A stretch of 64,000 bases of DNA, taken from positions 30,022-94,021 of the forward strand of contig JAMJFZ010001757.1 of the NCBI GenBank assembly GCA_026225945.1, written 5' to 3'. Source of the DNA: Cricetomys ansorgei. Taxonomy: Eukaryota; Chordata; Mammalia; Rodentia; Nesomyidae. Shown here one piece after another: positions 36,058-46,159 of this stretch. Position 1 is the stretch's first letter, and each line of letters opens with the position of its first letter. The notes beneath the pieces were generated by a model. That model had not been told where the DNA came from. It worked only from the letters and a program-made list of their open reading frames with translations, and searched no databases. A program made the position numbers and the translations under genes.

Positions 36058-37481
36058 TCATGTTTTCTGTGATAGGGGCCTGAGCCGGGCCCCCAAAGGC
36101 GTTTCCCGACAGCAAAGAAAACACTGAATATCTATTACAGATCTATATTTTCTTTCTGGCTTATTATCAGAGAAAACCTTATTTCTAGGATCCGTTTGTC
36201 TACAGTCCTTTTTAAAATGACCTGACTTTCCACAGCCAAAACATCTGACCTTTTGATTTCTAAGACCTTGAACACTTGCTTGTCCTATCATAGTGGCATT
36301 GTGAGCATTGGATCCAATATCGGTAGTAATTTTAATCCATTGATCCAAAGAAGCTGTTTTTAATGGCCTCATTGCCTTTTGGCATTCTGAATTAGCATTT
36401 TCAAATGCCAGAGATTTAATTAACACTTCCCTTGCTTCTGAGTCTGAAATTGTCTTATGGATAACAGAAGTCAATCAGTGTAAAAAATCAGTGAATGGCT
36501 CCTTTGGGCCTTGCATGATCTTTGTAAATGATTCAGACTTTTTTCCTGGATCTTCAACTTTATCCAAAGCATTTAAAGCTGCTGTACAACATTGTGCTAA
36601 AACATTATCATTAAACTGGATCTGCACTTCCAATTCAGCATATTGACCTTCCCCTATCAACTGATCTTTGAAAATATTAATGCATCTAGCTTGGTAACGT
36701 TGTTTATTGCCAAAGCTTCTTCTCTCCACCATGTCAGCCATTGTAATTGAGGACTGGCTTCTAATACAGCTTTTGCCAACTCCCTCCAATCTTGAGGAAT
36801 AACTCGGTGTTGAACAGCCCAGTTGTTCAATATCTGTTTTACATAAGGAGAGTGCATTCCATAGGCTACTATTGCCTCTTTAAATCTCTTTAAATCTAGC
36901 ATTTCTGTAGATTGCCATCCAAGTTCATCATAGCCCTGCATCCTGTTTATAGTTACTGGATAAACCATAGTTGGTTTTCTTAAAATCTTTGGCTGCCACA
37001 TTGCTTTATAAGGTGGAGCAGTAGGCTCTGAATTCTCTGACTGAGGTAGGCTTTTACTTCCTTCCATCAAGTGTTCTAATTTTGCTACCAAAGTTTGCAT
37101 TTTCGCAATCCACTTCTCATCTATTTCTTTTAAGGCTGCTTCTTGTGAGAAGCAAGTAGATTCTGCTTTTCTTTCCATCATTTTAAAATTTTCTGATTTT
37201 GCTCTGAATTTATCTCCTGTATCTAAGTCAATATCCTGTAAAAGGCTAGATTTCCCTTTTCCTTCTGCACTGACAGTTTTCCTTAATAGAACACAGTATA
37301 CCATGATGGCTATTGATAATACCATGTGAAATACCAGAATAACAAAAACCATAATCTGAATTATGCTAGTTTCAGATGAAGTATTTATCTCTTCATCTAC
37401 TGTTTTCATTCCTATGACATCCATAACAACACTATACAGAGCCCAAGTGCCCTGTGTCACAATATTTTCCATTTTTAACAT
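36058..37481 (-). pseudogene. gag: ERV-A gag relic with hydrophobic N-terminus
   Basis: Gag builds the retroviral core. The first frame (37481 down to 36657, 274 codons) has a hydrophobic segment at residues about 40-66 followed by Arg-Lys, a charged coiled-coil-like stretch (about 95-135), a PTAPPY-like late-domain motif (about residues 151-156) and then capsid with 'YGMHSPYV'. A frameshift near 36700 moves the frame. A TGA stop at 36475-36477 breaks the major homology region. The last part (36474-36058) carries one intact CX2CX4HX4C zinc knuckle (about 36202-36243), while the second knuckle is not recognisable. The membrane-like N-terminus replaces a myristoylated matrix and recalls intracisternal A-particle Gag. 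Confidence 0.8.
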
Positions 37482-37938
37482 GGAAAAATTTTCTTTTCCA
37501 CTCTTACTTATCCTCTCCTTCCTTAGGAGACTCCTGTGTATTTTTCTTTTATTTTTTCTATCTTTCTTACTGTGGCTCCCACTTTCTAAGGAGCATTCTC
37601 TTTATTACCTTCTTTTCTTACAGAAGGTCTATAAATCTGTGGTTCCTTTCCTGGAACTTTATTAATCTGCACCTGTGTGCATTTTTCTTTAATTCTGTCT
37701 CTTTGTCTTTAGCTCTCCTCTTTCCATGGGAGGCCTTACTCTTTTTTCATTTATTTATCTTATATCATACTTTACCTTTCCTGTGTCTTCTTCCTTCTTT
37801 TCTTCTTTTTTCTGCCTTGGCTCTCACTGTCCCGTGTTGTCTGTCATTTCCTTGTAGACTCTGCTTCTGGATTCTGCTGTCCCGCGTTGTCTGTCTTTTT
37901 TCGTTTGTCTTCTTTCTTTCTTCTTGTGTGTCCTTGCA
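37482..37938 (-). other. ERV-A 5' leader, purine-rich on the sense strand
   Basis: About 460 bp between primer-binding region and gag, almost pure T/C-rich on the plus strand. The 175-codon plus-strand frame across it is an artefact of this bias. Confidence 0.7.
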
Positions 37939-37956
37939 ACGCGTTGGTGTGCCAAG
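37939..37956 (-). promoter_or_regulatory. ERV-A primer-binding-site-like sequence
   Basis: Directly inside the 5' LTR the minus strand reads TTGGCACACCAACGCGTT. It resembles the lysine-tRNA (Lys1,2) type of class II elements but with several differences, so the tRNA identity is uncertain. Confidence 0.5.
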
Positions 37957-38412
37957 TGTTAAAATAAAGTTATGGCACTAATCGTAGAGTCCAGGTGTTG
38001 TAATTTCCAATGCTATTTATTAATAACAAACCATGTCAAATCTCAGGGAATTCTAATGCCCCGGCACCTAGGCAGAGAGCTCACTCCAATGGCTTCCTCA
38101 CCCCAAGCTCTTCTCTTGGTTCTCCTCCTGCTTGCTAGCTTCTTCCTCCTTGTTCCCTGCTGTCTGTCTCCTCTCTCCTTTTCTGCCCTTGCCCTAGTTC
38201 TTTTTTATTCCAAATCCTCTCTCTGTCTCCACCCAGCCTTCCAATATACAAATCAATGGAGCCTAACCTTCATCTCCTGAAGGCTAAGGAATGTCCCATT
38301 CTTGTGGAGAGCCATATAGCCACTCCTTTGTTTACTGATAGGCAGTGAATTCTTTACTTGCTTTAAGGACACCTTACTAGAACATTATCCATAACTAAAA
38401 TCTCCCACAACA
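37957..38412 (-). repeat. ERV-A 5' LTR
   Basis: 456 bp with TG...CA ends on the minus strand. An AATAAA-type signal (minus strand) lies near 38013-38027. It differs from the 3' LTR by scattered substitutions and the extra middle segment, which indicates an old insertion. Confidence 0.9.
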
Positions 38413-40130
38413 TATCCCAAGGTGCTTAAGATGAGATGATGGACACATTGGCACTAAGGCAGAACTCAGAAAACATTTGGAACGTTTACCTCATACGGAC
38501 ACTGTGACAGGAGAAGAAACTACTCTTCTTTTGAAGTGCAGCATGCTATCCCTTGACTCCTCCCCCACTATTGTGTCTGCAACTTTGTATGCTGCATTCA
38601 TTTTTGTTCACTCTTGGTAACAATTACATTATTCCAAAGTATAAACCATTGAGCTTTCTTGGTTGTTTGAAATCAAGACTCAACCCTCAACATACTCCTG
38701 AATGGTTTATATAACCCCTGAATAGCAACTGCAGAAACTTCTTCCGGGATCTTACACAAATTCAGAGGGTTGCCCATAGAACACACTGTCATTACTTGCT
38801 TTTGCTCTTATCTGCCTCTGGTCTATGGATGTTGAGTTTAATTGTCCCTGTAAACCTGAGCTGTGCCAGGGCCTGACATTCAGTTTCTGTTCCATAAATA
38901 ATTGTCAAATGAGCAAATGAGCTAACAGATCCCATGATGCCACCTTGACGCACACTCTCTCCAGTTTTCATGGGCTCTACCATAAGGAATGATTGGACAT
39001 TCATTCATGTAAAATTAAATATGTTTCTATTAATGTCATCTTGCTTTGATCCTAACCAAGATATGTTCAGAGACTGCTGCAAATAGAGCAGAGTGAACAC
39101 CGGGATGCTTTGGGAATCTAAATACGTGTGAAGTACTTTTTTTGTGTTTTTCATGTTCTGAAATGTTTTAAAGAACTCCAAGCAAATTTAAAAGGGGGTC
39201 TACTGAATTTTGGCTAAGTGCTTTAAAGTCTCTTTAATTCCCTGTCCAAATACTTCAAGCTTAAATCGACTGGCAGCTATTTCAGAGGAAGATGAGGACT
39301 TTGCAATCCTTAGTTTGTTGTAGAGAAAATGTTTTTGTCTTCAAATGTTAAGGAAGAAATTAAAGGGAATTTATGGCTTGGGGGGGTGTAGTTATAAACT
39401 CAGTAAGAGTGCAGTGTCTAAACTGTCACCAGTTTCTGGAACTATTGACTACCCAACCAGCAGCAATTCATATCTAAAATGAGTTACTTTCACGTCATGC
39501 TTGAGACAGACACCTTCCTGGATCAGTGAGTCATTCTTTCATTTAAGGAAGGTTGAATCAATTACATAGGAGATAATTTCTGTCATTGGACCATTTGCCG
39601 CAGAGCCCAAGAAACGTATTCACTATTTGTTTCTTTTGAGAAATTTAATCAGCATAAGGTGTGTTTTTTTTTAGATGAAGCCAAGGCCTTTTCAGTTTCT
39701 CCTGACACATTTCATGTTTAAATTAATTTCATTCTTAAAGAAAAATCACAACAGTAAGAAATAAATATATCTGATGGGTCATGTTTTTTCCTTATTGTGG
39801 CCCTTTTTTAATTAAAAGAATGCTACCTTGCAGGTTTATTGCTATATCTTTAATAAAAAGCAGTTGGGACTTTTTATAATATATTACAATTTGTAAAAAA
39901 AAAAAAAAAAAAAGTTTAGCAAAATAGACTCCGGCCTCAGAAAGACTTGTCTGTAATCATAATGTAATACTTGTGTTATTGTGTTCTTTTGTTATTTAAG
40001 GGTGTCCCAAGGTTAGAGGTGATAACACATTGCCAGTGTTCAATAGCAAGATCACTTAATGCAGAATCCATCTCCAAACAGCACCTTTTTTTAGAACATG
40101 TACACAAAAAGAAATCTTAAAACCTGTTAA
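38413..40130. other. Low-repeat non-coding stretch
   Basis: A MIR/L2-tail-like block ('gtgccagggcctgacattcag...ataaataattgtcaaatgagcaaatgag') is at about 38867-38922. An A18 run lies at about 39896-39913. Otherwise nothing is recognised. The sequence looks like ordinary intron or intergenic DNA. Confidence 0.45.
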
Positions 40131-40495
40131 AACTGTTACTGGGAATGGTGGTGTATCCTTTTAATCCCAGCATGTAGGACAGTGGTTCTCAACCTTCCTA
40201 ATGCTGTGACCCTTTAACGCAGTTCCTCATTTCGTGCTGACCCCCAACCATGAAATAGTTTTTGTTTCTACTTCATAACTGTAATTTTGCTACTGTTATG
40301 AATCACAATGGAAATATGTGATATGAAGGTGATCCTAGGTGGGTCTTGTAAAAAGATCATTTGGCACCCTCCTCCCAAGGGGTCACAACCCATAGGTTGA
40401 AAACTGATGTCTTGGGCAGTTCCAGCAAGATTTCAGATTCCAGGACAACTTGGGTTCCGCACGAGTCCCTCTCTTGTGAAACAATAGGAAAGAGT
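40131..40495 (+). mobile_element. B1 SINE split by a URR1 insertion
   Basis: The B1 5' part ('tactgggaatggtggtgtatccttttaatcccagcatgtag') ends at about 40178. URR1 occupies 40180-40409. The B1 3' part ('gcagttccagcaagatttcagattccaggacaacttgggttcc...') resumes at about 40416. The hAT element therefore lies inside the SINE. Confidence 0.7.
40180..40409 (+). mobile_element. URR1 (hAT) nested in B1
   Basis: 'cagtggttctcaaccttcctaatgctgtgaccc' to 'ggggtcacaacccataggttgaaaactgatg', near full length with imperfect terminal inverted repeats. Clear 8-bp target duplications are not visible. Confidence 0.85.
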
Positions 40496-40956
40496 GATCA
40501 CTGTGAAGTTTTTGTTTATTTGGTATTTTTTTGTTGTTTTGTTTTTTATTTCCTGTATCAATTAAATAATAATTGCTTCCATACTTGATGGAGTTTAATT
40601 GTTGGAACTGCCCAAAAATTTCATTCCAAACATCTTTTAAGTGTAAGAGAGTTTAGTATAGAGAAAATGATCCTCCTTCATTATGCAGCTGCTTCTGGAT
40701 TATGTAGTGATTGATTCCATTTGCATTGTGTAACATAGCCCATCTCGGGGTCCTCAGCCTCACATGAGTGCACTGCTCCGTCTATTCCTGTTTCTATTTG
40801 ATAACTAAATGTCATGTGGCAATCCTGTGTGTGTGTGTTGTTTCTCAATATTTCAAATCTTCAATGAGTTGAAGCTTGTCCCCTTGGTATCCACTAGGTT
40901 TCTGTGGAGATATTTTTTGGCTCCTGTTTAAATAAGTTGTCTTCTTTCCCACTTAG
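40496..40956. other. Non-coding stretch
   Basis: T-rich parts and a short (TG)n run near 40828. No repeat family is recognised. Confidence 0.4.
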
Positions 40957-41026
40957 AATCAAACAAGCCGAGGAAGTATGCGGAATGAAGAACGGAAAAA
41001 CACTATACGAAATAATACCCAGGCTT
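40957..41026 (+). other. Candidate internal exon, 70 nt (weak)
   Basis: A pyrimidine-rich tract ending 'cccacttag' precedes this segment, and a consensus donor 'gtaagt' follows. Two of the three frames are open, one of them reading '...QAEEVCGMKNGKTLYE...'. I recognise no gene. The signal could be chance; transcript data are needed to decide. Confidence 0.25.
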
Positions 41027-41655
41027 GTAAGTATTTAGCATTCTTGTCTCCAGCTTGTGATTGTCTTTGCTGTTAAACCTTGTCTTTACAATATTTACAA
41101 ATTTAAATAATAATACTTCAGCCATTTTTACCGTGTTTAGATAAATTATGAGCGTCTAATGCCAACATTCTCTTTTCCTTACATCCTTAGGCAGGACTTT
41201 GTAGTTGAGTTAATTTCAAAGTTGGATATTTGAAACTTGAGAATTAAGAAAAATGTAAGCATGGACGTAAGTGAGGGTCTGTATCTATTGCTTGGGGCAG
41301 GAGGATAGCCTGTACTTCCTCATTATCCTTGAGTCACAGGCCACTGATGCACTTTAACCCTGAATGACTAATATGAGATTTGCTGCATAAAACTCAATAG
41401 GAAATGACATATACTCTCAAGTAGGCTGGCCCAGAGACTGATCTAGAGACTAATCTAAGATTCCTCCTTGGCCAAGTCCTTCATTACAATAAAAAACCAA
41501 GTTGTATATCCTCTAAGATAAAGCTTGGTTACAGTAGCAAATTCTCCTTCTGGCACTGTACAAGTTTTATGGAAGGCTTTGAAGGTGTCACACAACCTCT
41601 ATTGCCAGGGTAAGCAAGTAGTGCTGCTTTAAATGAAAATTTAGGACACCAAATA
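41027..41655. other. Non-coding stretch
   Basis: No feature is recognised. Confidence 0.4.
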
Positions 41656-41876
41656 AAAGCATTTTGAGGTTTATTTTTATTGTTGATGAAATGTGGCATT
41701 TGTGGGTGTGTGCATGTGAATGCAGGCACCTGAGGAGATGAGAAAAGGGCTTTGCATCCTCTGCAGCTGGGGTTTCAAAGGGTTGTGAACCACTTGACAT
41801 AGGTTCTGGGAATTGAACTCTGGGCCTCTACAAGAGCAGTGCATGTCTTAGCTGCTGAACCATATCTCCAGCCCAA
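41656..41876 (-). mobile_element. B3/B2-type SINE
   Basis: Reverse-complement tRNA-SINE: 'ggttctgggaattgaactctgggcctctacaagagcagtgcatgtcttagctgctgaaccatatctccagccc'-type order of blocks at 41803-41876, with the B3 tail to the left. Two minus-strand frames over it are shadows. Confidence 0.8.
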
Positions 41877-42475
41877 ATTGAAGCAATTTGAATTGGATTA
41901 GTATAACATAGTCTAAATGGAATACACAGTTAATATAATTCAAACTGTGTTAGGATTAAATAGACTCCTTTAGAAGAGTACTATCTTCATAAAAAATCAT
42001 TTTCCTTTCAGTTTTTCTGTATCAAAATTAGTCTTCTCGAATGAACAATTTGCCTTGTGCTGTTATCTCATCAGAGCCTAATGAAGCTATATTGAATAAG
42101 ATGAGTGACTATGACCTAACCCTGATTATGCTACTGTTAGATGAAAGAGAATTAAAAATGTCAACCATGAATCCACTGGTTTGGCTTCCATATTATATTC
42201 ATGCCTTTGCATGTAGGATCTGGAATATTAGGACTATGTGAGTCCCCTTCACATGCATTACAAGTTAAACTTTCAAGACTTACTTACTCAAAAACGTCTG
42301 GTAATTTGTTTAGATGAAAATTTTTTAAGATGAAACAGATATCAAGTATGTAATGTTTGAATGAATTAATCTGTTTACCTTTTCCAGAAATTGAATAGAA
42401 ATGAAATTGTTATTTTGAGTTGCTCTAAACTTTTTTTTTTAATTTTTTAATTCCATCTGGTGTATTTGTTTTCAG
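41877..42475. other. Non-coding stretch
   Basis: No repeat family is recognised. It ends in 'gtatttgttttcag', an acceptor-like sequence. Confidence 0.4.
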
Positions 42476-42540
42476 AAAGCAAAGATAACCAGGAGAATCC
42501 AATCTGTTAACAGCAGAACGCACTCTTGCCTTGACTGTTA
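42476..42540 (+). other. Candidate exon start next to rDNA (weak)
   Basis: A pyrimidine-rich 'tttgttttcag' precedes it. If joined to the candidate exon at 40957-41026 in the frame with 23 whole codons, the reading frame stays open through this segment and on into rDNA-like sequence. No gene is recognised, and no donor or stop specific to a real exon is evident. Confidence 0.15.
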
Positions 42541-45500
42541 TGGTACTTGTTTGTGTGGCCTTTGGAAGGGGTGGCACCCCGACGGACCGCCTCGTGTCTC
42601 CACGTGTCTTGTGCTTTTTAATTTTTCAGCATTGTTTTGTATTTGGTTGGTGGTGACCCATGGTCTGAGCGAGAAAATTGGGGGGCGTTCTTTGGGTGCC
42701 CGTCTCCTGCTGCTGCTGGGGCTCCTGCTGCTGCTGCTGCTCCTGACCAGGCTGTGTTGAAGCAGCTCATGGAGTTCCGGATTCTCTGTGGGCGCAGCCT
42801 TGTTTTTCTGCCACGTGCCTCCCCGGGTGCACCTGGCTTCCCTATACCGCACTCACAGTTTGCGGTGATGGTTATGTGGAATTTTTTTTTCTTTTTTCGT
42901 TTTTTTTTTTATTCAGTTGCTTTGTCTCTCAGTGTGTTTTTGCTTTTTGGTGCCTCTCCCGTGCTTGCTTGGCTTGCTCGTTCACGCTCATGTTTTAAGA
43001 TATCTCACTTGTCTAGATGGTTCATGCCGCTCTCTCTCGTTTGTTCTCTGAAGGATCGATGTAGTGCCCCCGTGTGCTCTCTGGGCCTGGACCTAAACCA
43101 CGCCAGGCGAAGGACAGACATTCATGGTCAATGGGGGATGCTCTCTCTTCTCATTCTGCCTGTGGGCCAATCGCCTCTCCTCCCCACCCCGTCTTTGGCG
43201 GCTGTGGTGCGTGGAGGGCAGGGGTGCGGCTATCCGGTATGGACTCCTGTCTTCCCCAGCGCAGTTCTCACTATGGTTCGTGGGGTTCCCGCTGATGCCT
43301 CAGGTGCTCAGTTGCCCTTTGGAGGTTCTGCTCTTACCGGTTTAGCTCTCTTCCCAGATAGGGGGGAAGGGATGTTTGATCTGCCCCATTGCATGCCCCG
43401 TCCCGTACCAGGGTGTTCGTGTGTGCCTTGCTTCCTCTCCTGGTGGTGCTGCTGGCCTGCTCCAGGCTTGATCCTCAAGGTGCCAGATTCTGAGCAGTGG
43501 CATAGCTTCCCATTCCCTGGCGTGTGCCTCCCATTGTCACTGCTTTGCCGTTGCGGTGCTGAGTGTTGGCTGCGTTCCCCTGTCGTTGTGGTTTTGTGAG
43601 ATGTGCTTTTCTTGGAAAAGCCCGGGAGAGGAAGGAAAAAAAAAAGGGGTCCGAGGGAAAAAAGCGGTTTAAAAGCGAATCTGCGGCGTGCCCTTCAATT
43701 ATTAAACACATTTGAGGAAAAAGGGAGGTTTTGCGTTCTCAGGATCCTTCCATGCGAGTGTTGTCGGGAAGGGGGACTCTCCCGGTACTTGGTGCCCCAG
43801 GCCACCCCAACAACCGCTCCACCTTTCTCCTGACAAGTGCGCCCAAACATGCACCAAGGCTCTTGCTGTTGATGGGGCTCCTCAGGTTGGGATCTGTCCC
43901 ACCCTCAGGGAGAAAAGTGCCTTCTCTAGCGATTCGAGGAAAGGGAGTGCTCTGAGCAAGTCTCCTTGGGGACTTCCCCGAATTGCCCCAAACACCCCCC
44001 TTCCCCGACCCCTGTGCTTGCCCTGACCGCCTTCTGTGCGCATGGCTTTGGCCCAGTGCTTTCCCCCAATTGCTGGCTTCCAGGGGATCCCGGGCAACCC
44101 GACTCACCTTTTGGCTGACTCCGGCCCTGCCTCCTCGCTTCCAAGTCCAGGGAGAGATGGGGGTGGGGGTGGGCTGGCAGATCCTGTGTCTTATGCCGGT
44201 GTTGTGGAGCCTGAGGACTTTTGCTATGGCATGTGGCGATTTGGAGGATCGTGCCACGAGTCTCCACGCAGTCTACTCATACTTCCCCCCCAGGGTCACA
44301 AGGCTGCTGTCAGTTGCCTGGTCGCCTCACACCCTCCCTGGCAGCCTTCCCATGATGGGGGATAGAGGTGATCTTCCTCCCCCTCCTCGGGGCCAGGAAT
44401 CTAGGTCTCAGGGTTCAGACCTCTCCCTCGGGTTTGGTGGTCTTTTAAGGGGGAACGACACCTGGCTGCATCGGGTGCATCCTCGGATGTAGTGTCCTTT
44501 CCCGCTGGAGGGTCTTAAGCGGTGGTGGAGGCCTTGGGCAGTGTCTTCGATGTTGAGCCTCGCCAGTGGGTTCTCCCGGGGGCCTTGAGGTAATGGGGCA
44601 GCTCAGCGCTGCAAGCATGGCAGGAATGCTCCCGGGGCTGCTGGGGCGGTGTGATCCCCTTGGTGTACCTTGCATGCCCTTCTTTCCACCCGAGCGGTCT
44701 CTGCATTCCCTGGTGAGCTTACCTTCCGGGAGATGTTCCGAACCATCGCCCCTGCCTTCATACCCCCTCCCGGCCCATCGTCAGCCCAAACCCCCCATGG
44801 CCTTCTGGACCCTGTCAGCAGTGCTGCCGGGCCACGCTTCGGAAGGCGTACATGCAAGCACGGGCCCCCGGGATGGCCGCCTTGGTTTGTTCCGGGGCCA
44901 TTCCGCAGGTGGGAGAGCAGTTGGAGGGGCGTCCAGGCCCCAACGGCTGTGGGCTCATTTGGATTTTGGTGGAGCACAAGGGTTAAGTCACGCTTGTCCA
45001 GCCCTGATAGGGGAGAAAGAAGGAGGCTTAGAGGTTGTCATCTGTCAGTGGTGTGGGTCAGGTCAGTTGGCCGACGTTGTGTGTGTTTTGGGGCCCCATC
45101 CGTGCACCGCCCTCCATCGCCCTCCAGGTTTAGCGTTTGCGGGGGATCTTCCATCGCGCCGAGGGGTGCCGGGTGGTGAGGTAAACCCCGGAGCATCAGA
45201 CTGTGATGGCGGGGGGCGCTCTGCTCCAGTAGAGGTCGCTATCCTACAACCCTGACCGCAGTCTGGCCTGCCCCTGTGGCCTCAGCCCTTCTCCTTCGAC
45301 TTCCCTCGCTGGCAACCTGTCGCCGGTGTTTGCCTTTACTGCCATTTTTCTTCCTCACGGATGCCGCCAGTTTTCGTGCATAGTGCCCAGCTCCTCCAGC
45401 TCTGGCCAGGCAGGCTGCCAATTGGTCTCCTTCTGCGACCCCGACTGTGGGGTCTCTCTCTCCTGCTTCTGGTTTTTTGACCCCTCCTGGAGGGTCTGAG

Positions 45501-46159
45501 GTTGCAGCTTCCCCAGCGAAGGGCATCACTGCCATGTGTCGGGGGCCTGCCGCTGTCCTTACTGCATGCGATCTGCTCCCGCAGCTCCTGCTGGCATGGT
45601 TATGCGCCAAGGCTCATCAGGCGCAATATTTGTGGGGACCCATGAAGGGGGGGGTCGTCTCTGGCGACCTGCTTCGTGAGCGGGTCCCTGCGGGTGTTCT
45701 GCCGGTAACGCCCCCGGCCTTCCTTCCCCGGTCTGACACCTGCTTCCCTGTGCCGGTTAGGTGTGTTTGGGATGTCTGCCATTTCCGTGGGCCTTGCTCC
45801 TTCTCCACCTCCGGGCCTTGCCTTGGTCCTCGGTGCTTCTGTGCTTGGTGTGGCATTCTGGCTCTCTCGATGCAGCAGGAAGAGAGAAGAGGTCGTCATG
45901 GCCTGTAGTGTTTGTGGTTGTCCGCGGCGGCGGATGTGTATGGTCGGTAGGTCAATCGTCTGTGCTGTTGTGGCCATTGTGTCGTTTTGATGATGTTGTG
46001 GCTTCCAGGGGTGTTGGAGCATCTGTTTCACGCCCCTCCCGCCCTGTCTGCCCGGCAAGGCAGGACTCAGGCTCGTCCTGCCCGCCTTCGCCCTCCACCG
46101 CCCCAGGCCTCCTGGCCTCATACCTCCTGCTCTCTTGCTGGCGGCTTCCCTTGCGCTCC
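42541..46159 (+). pseudogene. Pre-rRNA 5' external transcribed spacer relic
   Basis: GC- and CpG-rich sequence directly upstream of 18S-like DNA, about 3.6 kb, close to the size of a rodent 5' ETS. It shows the T-tracts (42886-42913), a 'gccacgtgcctcccc' block, the conserved 'gatcgatgt' processing motif at 43054-43062 followed by 'cgccaggcgaaggacagacattcatgg' (about 43099-43126), and a 'ccaccctcagggagaaaagtgccttctctagc' stretch near 43899, all in mouse ETS order. Many long open frames here are high-GC artefacts. The left boundary is uncertain because ETS evolves fast. No polymerase I promoter is identified. Confidence 0.8.

Larger units (their letters stand above)
33406..38412 (-). mobile_element. 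ERV-A: internally deleted class II endogenous retrovirus
   Basis: A 5-kb provirus in the minus orientation with two related LTRs (33406-33800 and 37957-38412), a 5' leader, a gag relic, a protease relic and fragments of reverse transcriptase. It has no integrase and no recognisable env. The capsid, single clear CCHC zinc knuckle, DTG protease and thumb-region motifs are those of the betaretrovirus-like (ERV2/ERVK) class. Stops, a frameshift and two deletions in pol make it non-autonomous and defective. No matching target-site duplication flanks it ('aactac' on the left, 'tatccc' on the right). Relationship to the rodent MYSERV/mys-type group is possible but untested. Confidence 0.85.

Noticed and set aside
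37454..37981. A 175-codon plus-strand frame
   Set aside because: It is the antisense of the ERV-A leader, with strong pyrimidine bias.
42637..43599. A 320-codon plus-strand open frame and many other long frames up to 46.3 kb
   Set aside because: They lie in GC-rich ETS sequence, where stops are rare. They overlap each other on both strands and have no domains.
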